From: Chloroflexota bacterium
Lineage (GTDB): Bacteria > Chloroflexota > Anaerolineae > Promineifilales > Promineifilaceae
Assembly: GCA_024275635.1 (NCBI GenBank)
Contig: JAJRYT010000016.1
Span: 34,339-98,338, forward strand
Length of the DNA stretch: 64,000 bases
Reading direction: 5' to 3'
Below are positions 1 through 9,320 of the stretch, piece by piece. Position 1 is the first letter of the stretch. The number at the start of each line of letters is the position of its first letter. A program made the translations under genes and the position numbers. The notes under the pieces are model-generated. The model was not told where the DNA came from, searched no databases, and saw nothing but the letters and a program-made list of their open reading frames with translations.

Positions 1-1938
1 CCCCCCAAACCTACGCCGCAGCCCACCAGCGCTCCGCTTGAAAGTTGGCAACAAATCGGGGGAGCGGCCGTTGGGCTGGAAATCAGCATACCGGTGAACT
101 GGGTCAATCTGTCCGGTGAACTTGACGTTTCCAGCGCCACAACCCCGGTGGGTCTCAGTGTGCTGCTGCTGGCCGATTCACGGCGAACGGGTCTCAGCAT
201 TTTAGCCGGGAAGGAATTGGACAGCGGCGCTTTTGGCGTGGGCTTGATTACCAACCAAGTCATGCCGGCCGCCGATCCCGTGGCGGCCCTGACACAACTC
301 ATTGCCAAACAAGAGACGGCCGTGACCCCCTTGACCTCGGCCCAGGCCGTCACATCGGTTGGCGAGGCGGCCGGCGCAGTCATGGACATCAGCGGCGATC
401 TGCTGGGGTTATTCAGCGGCGGCGGCGCCAACCTCCGCACGCGGCTCTTCCTCTTTTTATCCCCGCCAGGCAGCGGCGCGGCTGACGACCCTACGACCGT
501 ACTCGTCCTTCTCAGCGCGCCGGACAACCAATGGGAACAATATACCGACCGCTTTGACCAAATGGCACAGACTATCGCCATCCACAATGTACAGTCCGGT
601 TACACACTCAACGCCGGCACAGCCAATGTTCTGGGCAGTTTAACCAATGGCAAAGGGAGCAGCGGCCAATTGACCCAAGGGGTGAAAGATGTCTGGACAT
701 TTACCATTACTGAGGCCCGCTACGCCACCCTGAGTTTGGATCCCGAAGATGAGGAATTAGATCTCACCTTGAAAATCATTGGCCCTTCCGGCCAGACCAT
801 CACCCAGGTAGACGGCGGTTATGCCGGAGATACGGAAGTCGCCGCCGATTTGTATCTGAACGAAGACGGCCGTTACGTCGTTGAAGTCAGCGATTTCTTC
901 AATCAACCGGGGCGCTACATTTTGAGCTTGAACATTGATAAAGAACCCCGCTTCACCAGCGCCGGTGAAATTCGACCAGGGCAAAGCATTCAAAGCGCCC
1001 TGCCGGTTAACGCCCAACACGTCTGGACATTCAACGGCGCTGCCGGACAGCTCATCAGTATCGTCCTCACGCCCGATGACAGTCAGATGGATGCTATTCT
1101 CAACCTGTTCGGACCAGATGGCAGCCGTTTAGTGGCGCTGGACGAAGGGTTCAGCGGCGACGCCGAAGTCATTTCCGGCTTCGAGCTACCCGTCAACGGC
1201 GACTATTCCATTCTGGTGACCAGTTTTGCCGGGAGCGGCGGCCGCTATACGCTAGGCCTGGATGAAGGCGGCGAAGCCACACAAAATTTCTATGATGCCG
1301 GCGATCTGGCTTATGGCGATGTCAAGAGCGAAACCCTACGCAGCAACGAAGCCCACGCCTGGTTTTTCTCCGGGCGGGCGGGGGATGTTATAAGAGTTAC
1401 CGTGCGCCCGCTTAATGATGTTTTGGATCTGGATATATGGTTGTATGACCCAGACATCCAACGGTTAGCCGCCAAAGATGAATTGGCCGCCGGTGATTCG
1501 GAGACAATTGAGCAGGCGCTGCCGCGCGACGGCCAATACTTGATTTTAGTACGGGAATTTTTCGGCGCCGCCGGCAGCTATGAAATAAACTTAACGGCCG
1601 TCCCGGCCGCCACGCCAAAATTTGCTGGCCAGCTGCGTTACGGTGAAACGGTTGCCGGAACGCTGGCTCCAGAGCAGATGGCGCTCTGGCAGTTTAAGGG
1701 CGACGAGAATGACGTCATTGACATAGAACTAGCGCCAGGAACAGTATCAGAAGATGTTGTTTTTGAGCTGCAAGACCCCAGCGGCAGCATGGTATTAGAA
1801 GTGGATGCCGCATTAGCCGGACAAAACGAAACACTGAACGGGTTCACAGTCACCGCCGATGGGTTGTGGCGTATCGTGATCAAAGATTTCTTTGCTGAGG
1901 AAAGCATGTATTCCCTCACCGTAAAGCGTACGCAATAA
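1..1938 (+). CDS. PPC-repeat surface protein, 5' end outside window
   Basis: The frame is open from base 1, so the GTG at 94 in the ORF track is probably internal and the gene starts upstream of the window. The visible 645 residues begin with a Pro/Thr-rich stretch, as found after a lipoprotein or membrane anchor, then an alpha/beta-looking region of about 170 residues that I do not recognise. The rest is four tandem copies of a roughly 100-residue beta-sandwich resembling the bacterial pre-peptidase C-terminal (PPC) domain; each carries a VWTF/AWFF/LWQF start, a D-x-D/LDLTL-like core and a G-x-Y-x-L end. PPC domains are usually secreted and accessory to peptidases or adhesion; no peptidase catalytic motif is visible here. 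It converges on the next gene, which is on the minus strand. Substrate or partner unknown. Confidence 0.8.
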   Translation, partial: PPKPTPQPTSAPLESWQQIGGAAVGLEISIPVNWVNLSGELDVSSATTPVGLSVLLLADSRRTGLSILAGKELDSGAFGVGLITNQVMPAADPVAALTQLIAKQETAVTPLTSAQAVTSVGEAAGAVMDISGDLLGLFSGGGANLRTRLFLFLSPPGSGAADDPTTVLVLLSAPDNQWEQYTDRFDQMAQTIAIHNVQSGYTLNAGTANVLGSLTNGKGSSGQLTQGVKDVWTFTITEARYATLSLDPEDEELDLTLKIIGPSGQTITQVDGGYAGDTEVAADLYLNEDGRYVVEVSDFFNQPGRYILSLNIDKEPRFTSAGEIRPGQSIQSALPVNAQHVWTFNGAAGQLISIVLTPDDSQMDAILNLFGPDGSRLVALDEGFSGDAEVISGFELPVNGDYSILVTSFAGSGGRYTLGLDEGGEATQNFYDAGDLAYGDVKSETLRSNEAHAWFFSGRAGDVIRVTVRPLNDVLDLDIWLYDPDIQRLAAKDELAAGDSETIEQALPRDGQYLILVREFFGAAGSYEINLTAVPAATPKFAGQLRYGETVAGTLAPEQMALWQFKGDENDVIDIELAPGTVSEDVVFELQDPSGSMVLEVDAALAGQNETLNGFTVTADGLWRIVIKDFFAEESMYSLTVKRTQ

Positions 1939-2074
1939 CCGTCTCCCTGCGCGTTCTCATGTTCTACGTGGGAATCCCCGCCTGAACGCTCCGCACTCAC
2001 CACGATACGGAACGCCTGACTGGTTATTCCACATGGAGCGTGGAACAAGGGGACTGGACGCCTACCATGACTAT

Positions 2075-2884
2075 TTAATGATTTTGGACAAAGTCAATAC
2101 GCAGTAAATTTTGGTTGCAACTGGCTCTGGTTTGTAAGCTGTACACCTCAGAAACGGCCGTTCCATTCACCGACTCTAATTGAACATTGTAATCCCGTAT
2201 GACCGGCGAATCGAATACAAACTGCTCCCAACCAGATGGGCTGTAAGCAGGAGCCGTTCCTACAATCAGACGGGCGTCAATGCCGCTGCCCCACACATGC
2301 ACTTTGTAGCTCCCGGCCGCCACTGGATTCCGGCTCAGATCCAGCACTTCCCCGGCAATCCCCAACCAGTTACAGCCGGCATTGTTGGCGAAATTTCGCA
2401 AGTAGAATGGGCTGATATCTGATTTAGTGAAAGGAAACGCCGACCGCGTAGGGCTGGTCGTTGGCGAAGGGCCGGGCGGAGTCTCGGTAGGCGTGTTCGT
2501 CGCCGTGGGCAACGGGGTTCGGGTGGGTGTTTTGGTGGGGAAAATGGGCGTCAGCGAGGGCGTTAACGTGGGGCGGCGAGTATTGGTTGCCGGCGGCACA
2601 TCCGTTGGCGCCGGAGGAATAGGCGTCCAGGTGGGTAAAAGCAGATTAGGCGTCGCGGTGGGGGTGATCGTGGGAACGACGGCGGCAACGGCCGCGGTGG
2701 GCGCAGCCTCGGCTGCTTCCTGACCCCGCTGGGTAAGTGAAGCCAATGGCGTGCGCTCCAGCATCCCCGGCATGAAGAAAACGGCAATAAAGCCGGCAAC
2801 AACTAACAAAGCCACTACCAAAAACAGGATAGCTATGATGTTCTGTATAATCGTTCCACACCCGCGTCGCCGATTTTTGTTCAC
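2075..2884 (-). CDS. Single-pass membrane protein with PT-rich linker
   Basis: A 269-residue protein from the GTG at 2884, which has a GAGAG-like ribosome site just upstream; the track's TTG at 2914 overlaps the upstream stop and is less likely. The N-terminus is basic (KNRRRGCG), followed by one membrane segment at about residues 12-40, then about 90 residues rich in Pro and Thr (P-T-x-T-P repeats), an extracytoplasmic spacer. The C-terminal 110 residues form a compact domain with two cysteines that I do not recognise. It lies 19 bases downstream of the parvulin lipoprotein gene and is probably cotranscribed with it. Topology suggests an exported sensor or surface protein; function unknown. 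Confidence 0.75.
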   Translation of the reverse strand: MNKNRRRGCGTIIQNIIAILFLVVALLVVAGFIAVFFMPGMLERTPLASLTQRGQEAAEAAPTAAVAAVVPTITPTATPNLLLPTWTPIPPAPTDVPPATNTRRPTLTPSLTPIFPTKTPTRTPLPTATNTPTETPPGPSPTTSPTRSAFPFTKSDISPFYLRNFANNAGCNWLGIAGEVLDLSRNPVAAGSYKVHVWGSGIDARLIVGTAPAYSPSGWEQFVFDSPVIRDYNVQLESVNGTAVSEVYSLQTRASCNQNLLRIDFVQNH

Positions 2885-2903
2885 GTTTCTCTCTCGTTTA
2901 ATT

Positions 2904-3872
2904 TCAAGTATCAATTAGACGAACAATGTCAGCTTGCTGCCATAACCCGTCCAGCCACGATTCAAAAGTTTGCTGCAACATAGTATACCGCATATCGGCC
3001 GATAACGGCCGTTGCGGATCGCGTTCAATAAGTTCTACCAGATAATAGGTTGGCACACCTTCGCTGTTTGCCGCGGTGATAACCTCGCTGACCTGGCCGG
3101 GCTCCAAAGCAAAGGCCGCCTCTTCGACCGGGGCGATCAACAGGGAGCCGCGCGCAAAATAATCCAGGTTGCCGCCATTCTCGGCCGTGACCCGATCTAA
3201 GGAGTACTGGTTAGCCAATGTTCCAAAATCGCTGCCATTACGGATTTGTTGACGCAGTTCCTCAGCCAAAACCGGATCATCCACTTGCAAGTAGCGGGCT
3301 TTTACCTGCTCAACCGCGGTGGGAACGTCGGCAGTAACGGCCGTTACCATTTCCCCCGTTAACATCTCTGCCGCCAGCGCCACCTTAAACTCATCCCGCG
3401 TCCATTGATTTGCTTCCAGCCAGGCAGCAAAATTGCCGGGATCGCCAGACTCGCCCTCCAACTCGGCCAGTTTCGCGTCTATCTCTTCCGGCGTTACTGA
3501 AATCCCCTGAGCGGCCGCCGCCTGGGCGATCAATACTTGCTCAATCAAAACATCCAGAACCAGCGCATGGTAGTTCTCGTCAGGCACAATGCCCAGTTCG
3601 ATCTGGGCCTGCTCATAACGGGCCAGTTCCCGTTCATAGGCAGCCAGAAAGATGGGCTGGCCGTTGACCAGCGCGGCCAAAGGTTCGGTCGGGGTTGGCG
3701 AGGGGGGAACGGCCGTTGGCGGCAGCGAAGTAGGATTGGTTGTTTCCGTAGGTATAGCTATGGGAACGGCCGTTGGCGACACAGCCTCCGGCCCATCTTG
3801 ATTATCGCAAGCGGCCCCTGATAAGGGGGCTACAATCATCAAGCCCAACATAATAAGGTGACGTGTACTCAT
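2904..3872 (-). CDS. Parvulin-type peptidyl-prolyl isomerase lipoprotein
   Basis: 322 residues. A signal peptide ends in a lipobox (LSGAAC, Cys about 22), followed by a short Pro/Thr linker. Residues about 70-175 resemble the SurA/PrsA N-terminal chaperone region (helical, Glu/Gln rich, starting VNGQPIFLAAYE). Residues about 195-290 carry the PpiC rotamase pattern (RNGSDFGTLANQYSLD, GGNLDYF, LEPGQVSEVI). Such proteins catalyse cis-trans proline isomerisation and help fold exported proteins outside the membrane. The downstream gene encodes a membrane-anchored secreted protein 19 bases away, consistent with a small export-related operon. Family assignment is firm; specific clients cannot be read from the sequence. 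Confidence 0.87.
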   Translation of the reverse strand: MSTRHLIMLGLMIVAPLSGAACDNQDGPEAVSPTAVPIAIPTETTNPTSLPPTAVPPSPTPTEPLAALVNGQPIFLAAYERELARYEQAQIELGIVPDENYHALVLDVLIEQVLIAQAAAAQGISVTPEEIDAKLAELEGESGDPGNFAAWLEANQWTRDEFKVALAAEMLTGEMVTAVTADVPTAVEQVKARYLQVDDPVLAEELRQQIRNGSDFGTLANQYSLDRVTAENGGNLDYFARGSLLIAPVEEAAFALEPGQVSEVITAANSEGVPTYYLVELIERDPQRPLSADMRYTMLQQTFESWLDGLWQQADIVRLIDT

Positions 3873-3948
3873 ATAATTACTCGACGTTTGACTTTATGTT
3901 TGGTTATCACGTCGTCAGATTATACACAAAGGTCATGAAGCAAGGCAA

Positions 3949-3982
3949 AAGAGCGTGCCATTTTCTAAAATAGCACGCTCTT
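3949..3982 (-). terminator. Intrinsic terminator after the helicase gene
   Basis: A stem of at least 10 base pairs (AAGAGCGTGC / GCACGCTCTT) with an AT-rich loop lies just past the helicase stop codon. Read on the minus strand it is followed by a short T-rich run. It separates the helicase from the parvulin operon. Confidence 0.7.
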
Positions 3983-4031
3983 ATCTATTCATTAAAGTCG
4001 TTTATGTGTGGCTGGCTTCAAATCTATCCCG

Positions 4032-5309
4032 TCATTGATTCGTCCGCAATCGGGACGGTTTAGCGGCAACGCCGGCTGACGATCTTTGTTGGCGTGAATT
4101 GTTTCGTCTTCGCCCGCGATGATGGTTGGACGGCCGTTTCCGTGATTGATTCGCGCCATTCTGGTTAGATTGCGTTGACAGCATAACCTCGCCATAATCA
4201 AACCCAGGCAGTTGTCGGCGTTCCAGCCGGGTGCCCAGCGTCTTTTCGATTTTACGTACCATCGCCTCATCTTCCGCCGTCGTAAACGTAAAGGCGGCGC
4301 CGGTCTCCTGCGCCCGCCCAGTACGGCCGATTCTGTGCGTATACGCATCAACCGTATCCGGCATGTCGAAATTGATCACATGCGAAATATCGGCCACGTC
4401 AATACCGCGCGCAGCGATGTCCGTCGCCACCAGGATATCGTATTTGCCGCTGCGGAAGCCATTGATCGCCTTTTGACGCTGATTTTGCGACATATTGCCC
4501 TGCAATGCCGCCGCCCGATATTTCAGCCGCTCCAGTTTTCGCGCCAGATTACGCGCCCGGTACTTGGTCCGAGTAAAAATCAACACCCGCCCCGTCGCCG
4601 TTTGTTCCAAAACGGCCGTTGTCAGCTTTGTCTTCAAACTGTGCGGCACCGGATAAAGCGCGTGGGAAACAGTCTTTGCCGGCGCAATCATGCCAATCTG
4701 CACAGTAACCGGATTTCTGAGAATGCTGTCCGCCAGCGTGCGGATATCCCTAGGCATAGTAGCCGAAAAGAAGAGTGTCTGGCGCTGTTTCGGCAGGTAT
4801 TTAAGAATACGGCGAATGTCAGGCAAAAATCCCATGTCACACATGCGATCGGCCTCATCTAACACCAACACCTCCACATGTGAAAAATCAACATGCCCTT
4901 CACCAATGAGATCAAGCAGCCGGCCCGGACAGGCGACAACGATCTCCACGCCTTGTCGCAACGCCGCGATCTGCGGCCCTTTGCCCACGCCGCCATAAAT
5001 GGCCGCGCTGCGTATCCTGGTCTTTGCGGCTAGATCGCCAATTGCCTGATGGATTTGTTCAGCTAACTCACGTGTGGGAGCCACAATGAGGGCGCGCGTC
5101 CGGCGCAGCGGCCCCCTGGTTAGTCGTTGTAAAATGGGTAGGGCGAAAGCGGCCGTTTTGCCGGTTCCCGTTTGCGCCAATCCCAGCACATCCCCCCCTT
5201 TAAGCACGACAGGGATGGCTTTTTCTTGGATAGGGGTAGGCTGCGTAAAACCGACAGCTTTGATACCGGCATGAATGCGCGGATCAAGAGAAAATTGTTC
5301 AAAATTCAC
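4032..5309 (-). CDS. rhlE: DEAD-box RNA helicase, RhlE-like
   Basis: 425 residues from a GTG preceded by GAGGAG at good spacing; the track's TTG at 5339 would add ten residues without support. Helicase motifs appear in order: Q motif (FTQPTPIQ), Walker A AQTGTGKT, PTRELAEQ, DEAD at about 149, SAT, then in the second RecA lobe LIFTRTK, ATDIAARGIDV and HRIGRTGR. A basic Arg/Lys/Asn-rich tail of about 60 residues follows, typical of RhlE/CsdA relatives that bind RNA non-specifically. The likely role is ATP-dependent RNA remodelling in ribosome assembly or RNA decay. It has its own terminator and stands alone. The symbol is by family resemblance. Confidence 0.9.
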   Translation of the reverse strand: MNFEQFSLDPRIHAGIKAVGFTQPTPIQEKAIPVVLKGGDVLGLAQTGTGKTAAFALPILQRLTRGPLRRTRALIVAPTRELAEQIHQAIGDLAAKTRIRSAAIYGGVGKGPQIAALRQGVEIVVACPGRLLDLIGEGHVDFSHVEVLVLDEADRMCDMGFLPDIRRILKYLPKQRQTLFFSATMPRDIRTLADSILRNPVTVQIGMIAPAKTVSHALYPVPHSLKTKLTTAVLEQTATGRVLIFTRTKYRARNLARKLERLKYRAAALQGNMSQNQRQKAINGFRSGKYDILVATDIAARGIDVADISHVINFDMPDTVDAYTHRIGRTGRAQETGAAFTFTTAEDEAMVRKIEKTLGTRLERRQLPGFDYGEVMLSTQSNQNGANQSRKRPSNHHRGRRRNNSRQQRSSAGVAAKPSRLRTNQ

Positions 5310-5468
5310 GAAGAGGTCTCCTCGACTCAGTGGAGCCAAGTCGCACGCTCAGCCCGAAAATATAACGCTGGTTCTGCCCCAAATTGAGTTTCGGTGGCAA
5401 CCAAAGCCAAGCAGTATAACTGTTGTCGGCCAGTTACGCCAATTTTCTCATGTTGCTTCCAATACCAG

Positions 5469-6767
5469 TCAGGCGGTCGGTACAGCCAGCCCCAAATCAC
5501 TGACAACATAACCGGGAAAAACATCGGCCAAGCGGGGATTGTTAAGCCGGTCGCGGATGAGGCTGCCCAAGACGTCTCGGTAATCAGTAGTGATGGCCAG
5601 ATCGCCGGGGCCAACAAGCTGCTCGTCGTGCAAGCCAGGCCAGTTGGCATAGACTTGCCCCCCATTAATCCCGCCCCCCATCACCATCATCATATTGCCA
5701 TGACCATGATCCGTGCCCAAGCCGCCATTCTCCTGCACCCGCCGCCCAAATTCAGACATGACCACAAGCGACACCTGGCCCATCTGTGGCCCTAAATCCT
5801 CATAAAAAGCCGCCAGCCCCTGTCCCAATTCGACCAGATTGCGGGCCATAATCCCTTCAGCGCCGCCCTGGGCAACGTGCGTATCCCAGCCGCCCAAATC
5901 TACGCAAGCCACTTCCACGCCTACATCGGCCTTGATGAGTTGGGCTGTCATTTGTAACGCCTGGCCCAATTCTCGTTCGGGGTAAGCGCGTCCGGCAGGC
6001 TGGTAATTTTCTGTACCAATCTGACCCAGCATCTCAATAGCGGCAAAAGCCTGGTTCGCCGTTGTCGTTAACAGCGATTCATCCCGGTCGTAGAGCGTAT
6101 GCAGAATAGCCTGCATCTGGCCTGCTGTTTCGTCCTGCCCCTGCAGATGGTACTCGGCAATAGATTGGAGCGCTGTGGCCGAAACTGCCCCAGACAGGGA
6201 AGCCGGCAGCATGTCGCCCACACCGATGGCCCGCAGCGCCGATTCGCTGCCCGTGTCCAGTGTTGCTAGATGACGGGCTAGCCAGCCGGTGTAATCGCTC
6301 ACGGCCGCGCCCCGTTCCATCAAATCCATCGCTTCAAAGTGGGAGCGGGTCTCGTCCGGCGAGCCGGTGGCGTGGATAAAAGCCATATCGCCAGCCCGGT
6401 AAATCTCGGCCAGTGGGGCCAGCGCCGGATGCAAGCCAAAGAAACCGTCCAGGTCTACCGCCCGGCTGTCGGCCTTGTTGTCATCAGGACGGGAGATGCC
6501 AATGGTAGGGCGGCTAACGTAATACTGCTCGTCGCCATGGGGGACAACGATGTTCAAGCCATCGGCCCCACCGCGCAGGAAGATACAGACCAGCGTATCG
6601 CCTCTCGGCCCAACATGAGGATCGGCCAGGTGAATGCGAGGCGTCCAGGCCGGCAGGGCGGCAATCTGGTTGCCGAACAATAGGGCAGCGGCCGATTGTA
6701 AACTCCCAGCCAAAAATCCCCGGCGGCTTACCTGGGCATATTCATCGCAGTAAATTTTGTTAGGCAT
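5469..6767 (-). CDS. DUF1501 family Tat-exported protein
   Basis: 432 residues. The N-terminus has a twin-arginine signal (SRRGFLAG then a hydrophobic stretch), so it is exported folded. The body matches DUF1501, a family related to the alkaline phosphatase/sulfatase fold: FLRGGADGLNIVVPHGD near the start, GLHPALAPL, the DLGGWDTH segment, and a C-terminal EFGRRVQENGGLGTDHGHGN motif with His/Asp likely to bind metal. The gene lies directly downstream of a DUF1800 gene on the same strand; these two families are commonly found side by side. The biochemical function of the pair is not established. Confidence 0.88.
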   Translation of the reverse strand: MPNKIYCDEYAQVSRRGFLAGSLQSAAALLFGNQIAALPAWTPRIHLADPHVGPRGDTLVCIFLRGGADGLNIVVPHGDEQYYVSRPTIGISRPDDNKADSRAVDLDGFFGLHPALAPLAEIYRAGDMAFIHATGSPDETRSHFEAMDLMERGAAVSDYTGWLARHLATLDTGSESALRAIGVGDMLPASLSGAVSATALQSIAEYHLQGQDETAGQMQAILHTLYDRDESLLTTTANQAFAAIEMLGQIGTENYQPAGRAYPERELGQALQMTAQLIKADVGVEVACVDLGGWDTHVAQGGAEGIMARNLVELGQGLAAFYEDLGPQMGQVSLVVMSEFGRRVQENGGLGTDHGHGNMMMVMGGGINGGQVYANWPGLHDEQLVGPGDLAITTDYRDVLGSLIRDRLNNPRLADVFPGYVVSDLGLAVPTA

Positions 6768-6779
6768 ACGTACCTCCGG

Positions 6780-6893
6780 TGGGAAGTGACTAAAGTGACT
6801 AGAGTGGGAAGTGACTAAAGTTGAGATCGCTTTCTAAACTTCGCACTTTAGCCACTTCGTACTTTAGTCACTTCCAACTTTAGTCACTTCTTC
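6780..6893. repeat. Heptamer-type repeat array between the DUF1800 and DUF1501 genes
   Basis: The gap between the paired genes is filled by short repeats of GAAGTGACTAAAGT-like units on the left and their reverse complement (ACTTTAGTCACTTC) on the right, so the region can fold into an imperfect hairpin. The right part touches the 3' end of the DUF1800 gene. It is one of several heptamer-based repeat patches in the window. Confidence 0.75.
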
Positions 6894-8403
6894 ACATCCA
6901 CTGAAAAGCGGGACTGGCGATCATCAACGCGACGGCGTCTTTGAGCCGCTGTTGGGTGCGGGGATTATCCAGGCTATCTGCGCCGGCATACTTGGTAAAC
7001 AAGGTCCGCGTCTCATCGTCCAGCGCCCGCCCCAGCGTCAATCCAGCTAGTAAATCGAGGACGCTTTGACTGTCGTGGGCTTCTCCGGCAGCGACTAATC
7101 TCTCAAAGGGAACACCCGCCCCTGGAATCTGGTCGTGAACCAGGGCCAGGGCGAAGTTCCAGCGGGGGAGCAGGTTGGACGCCCAGGCAGGAGCCACGTC
7201 GGGGTAGCCATCAGGTGGCGGCCAAAAGAAAGGGAGCTGTCCAAGCTGCTCCAGCCAGCGTATGATTTGGCGGTTGGGGCGCACGTCGGTATGCAGGGCG
7301 CGGAGGGCGGAAATCATGAAGGTAAACGGCCGTTTCAACTTCACCGGCGCAGCAGCAAATTCCTCGCTCAAAAAGATGACCCGCAGCAGCGCTTTGATGT
7401 CGCCCGCTGTTTCGCGAAAGGTTTGCGACACGCGCTCGACAAGGCTGGGGAGCGGTTCATCGGCGACGAAGCGGCGGACGAGCTTGGCGGCGATGAAATC
7501 GGCCGTGGCCGGGTGGGCGGCCAGCATGTCCAGCGCCGCCTCAATCTCGGCTTTACCGCGCCCGACCGGGAAATGCTGGCCCAAAATTTGCTTCTCGCCA
7601 AAATCGTGGGAGTCTTCGTTGAGGAAAACTTGGCCTTCATGCCGGCCGCGGCGACGCACCGTCCAGCCGGTCAGTGCCCGCGCCAGTTCTTGCACATCCC
7701 GCTGAGTGTAACCGGCATGGATGCCCAGCGTGTGCAGTTCCATCAGCTCGCGGGCGTAATTTTCATTGGGCGCATTTTTTTCGTTGCGAATGTTATCCAG
7801 ATAAACCAGCATCGCCGGGCTGTGAACGGAAGCGCCTAACAGATCGCGGAACTTGCCCAGCGCGTGCGGCCGGATATGTTCCCGATCATCCACGATTTTA
7901 AGGAGGGGCATAAATTTGTTCTTACGCAGGTAGATGTTGAAATGATCGGACCAAAATTCGACCATAGCTTCGTAAAGCTGGCGTTTGGAGTAAAGCGCTC
8001 GACCAATGACGGAAATGCCTAATTCGCGGGCGGCGTCTTTTCCTTCCTGCGCGGTTAATTCGCCCAAATCCATGTGGTAGAGGCTCAAGCTGTGTGTCAG
8101 GAGGTCAACGGCCGTGTCCTCAATAGATTTCGGGTCGAGTTGAGCTTCCAGGTACGCTTCCATCCCCAGCGCCGCCGCTTGCTCGTAATCGCCGGGACGC
8201 GGCCCGTAGCCAGCCCGGTTGAGCAGCCGCCAGATGGGAGCGACCGGCGGCGTTACCTCGCCCGGCAGTGGGGCGATGGGCAAGGCCAGTGATTCGGGCA
8301 GGTCGCGCCGGGCTACCTGGCGGCCGACCGCGCTGCACGCGGCGGCGGTAGCAGTAACGGCCGTTACGCCGCCCAGTTTGAGAAAGTCGCGTCTTGAAAG
8401 CAT
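6892..8403 (-). CDS. DUF1800 family Tat-exported protein
   Basis: 503 residues beginning with a twin-arginine signal (SRRDFLKLGG) that ends in an Ala-rich stretch with a possible lipobox (AAAC). The body matches DUF1800: LLNRAGYGPRPGDYEQ near residue 60, a region with EFWSDHFNIY, the NENYARELMELHTLG motif around residue 215, then RALTGWTV and FVADEPLP. Most acidic and aromatic landmarks of the family are present and its length is usual. It precedes the DUF1501 gene in the transcript, separated by a repeat array. The family is exported and widespread in Chloroflexota, Planctomycetota and Bacteroidota, but its reaction is unknown. Confidence 0.88.
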   Translation of the reverse strand: MLSRRDFLKLGGVTAVTATAAACSAVGRQVARRDLPESLALPIAPLPGEVTPPVAPIWRLLNRAGYGPRPGDYEQAAALGMEAYLEAQLDPKSIEDTAVDLLTHSLSLYHMDLGELTAQEGKDAARELGISVIGRALYSKRQLYEAMVEFWSDHFNIYLRKNKFMPLLKIVDDREHIRPHALGKFRDLLGASVHSPAMLVYLDNIRNEKNAPNENYARELMELHTLGIHAGYTQRDVQELARALTGWTVRRRGRHEGQVFLNEDSHDFGEKQILGQHFPVGRGKAEIEAALDMLAAHPATADFIAAKLVRRFVADEPLPSLVERVSQTFRETAGDIKALLRVIFLSEEFAAAPVKLKRPFTFMISALRALHTDVRPNRQIIRWLEQLGQLPFFWPPPDGYPDVAPAWASNLLPRWNFALALVHDQIPGAGVPFERLVAAGEAHDSQSVLDLLAGLTLGRALDDETRTLFTKYAGADSLDNPRTQQRLKDAVALMIASPAFQWM

Positions 8404-8419
8404 ATTCGCCTCGCAAGGT

Positions 8420-8944
8420 TTAGCTGGCCGACTGAGCAGCTGATTGGCTGACCGGCTGACCAGCCGGCTTCGGCAGCCATTTCACCAGGGCAAAAACGGC
8501 CGCGCCCACTGCCATCATCCCGGCAATGGGGATAAACAGGAACCAGCCTACAATGGGAACCAGCGCCGCCAGTTCATACACCACAGCGCCGCGCACCAGG
8601 TTGGTCAGCTCAGAATTGGGGTGGGCCAGGGGACGGATACGCTCGCCCAGCAGCCGGGCTAAGCCTGCGCCACCGATGGAGCCAATGCCCATGAGCAGGG
8701 CGGCTGCGATGAAGGCCAGCGCCTGTACCGGGCCGATATTCACCTGGCTGGCGATGGCGATGAAAAGGGCGAAAGCGGCCGTGACCGGTACGCCCAGGAA
8801 AAAACTGCGGCCCGGCGTCTGTTCCAGGCGGGTTTGCACCCGCTGCGTCACGTTGGGCATGAGTAAACTGAGGGCGACCAGCAGCGCGGGCACACTCAAA
8901 AGGATACCAATCAAAGAGAAAGTTACGGTATAAACATCGGCCAT
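8420..8944 (-). CDS. Small multi-pass membrane protein
   Basis: 174 residues from the ATG at 8944, preceded by AAGGATGG; the track's TTG at 8962 is less likely. There are about four hydrophobic segments (near residues 8-27, 48-66, 72-95 and 125-155) joined by short charged loops (LEQTPGRSFF, LLGERIRPLAHPN). The last 15 residues (KPAGQPVSQSAAQSAS) are encoded by a Gly/Ala/Ser-rich heptamer-like repeat and may be a recent extension. It lies 16 bases upstream of the DUF1800 gene and may share its transcript. I do not recognise the family; a role with the Tat-exported pair is only suggested by position. Confidence 0.7.
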   Translation of the reverse strand: MADVYTVTFSLIGILLSVPALLVALSLLMPNVTQRVQTRLEQTPGRSFFLGVPVTAAFALFIAIASQVNIGPVQALAFIAAALLMGIGSIGGAGLARLLGERIRPLAHPNSELTNLVRGAVVYELAALVPIVGWFLFIPIAGMMAVGAAVFALVKWLPKPAGQPVSQSAAQSAS

Positions 8945-8979
8945 TTTCCACCATCCTTGCAAATCATTTGCAAATAAGC

Positions 8980-9038
8980 GACCCGCCGGGCATGAGGCTC
9001 AGGTAGGCAAACTGTTGTCAGGATTGGCCCGACGGGTC
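8980..9038 (-). other. Strong hairpin in the leader of the small membrane protein gene
   Basis: GACCCGCCGGGC and GCCCGACGGGTC are complementary over 11 of 12 bases and enclose about 35 bases that contain further self-complementary pieces. It sits 36 bases before the start codon at 8944, so it would form in the 5' leader if transcribed. It may be a structured regulator or a repeat-type hairpin; no known riboswitch consensus is recognised. Confidence 0.4.
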
Positions 9039-9320
9039 TAACACTTACCTGACGGATCATACAGGCGCGGTTGCCTAAAGTTGCAATCTATTTGTAAAAC
9101 AAGTGTAAATTAGGGGGGGCGGTTAGAGATTTGAAGCGATTAAAATCGCGGCTACGGTTGCAAAGACCGCCGGCACGGTCTGGTTTTAGTAGGGCGATTT
9201 TGAAAATCGCTTTACGCCCCAGAGGGAAATTTGAAATTCAACAGACTCCGGCGAGATAAGATAATTGAATTACGCCAAGTTGGGTGATCTTGGTAAGCGT
9301 TCGGAAGTAGCTTCCCGGTT
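9039..9320. other. Non-coding spacer with short inverted repeats
   Basis: No convincing gene is seen. The spacer contains two small palindromes built on GCGATTTTAATCGC-like sequence (around 9137-9154 and 9194-9211) and AT-rich stretches that could hold the promoter for the leftward membrane protein gene. No clear -35/-10 pair could be assigned. Confidence 0.5.

Noticed and set aside
7135-7839. 234-residue ORF on the plus strand
   Set aside because: Shadow of the DUF1800 gene in the opposite strand; no ribosome site or domain.
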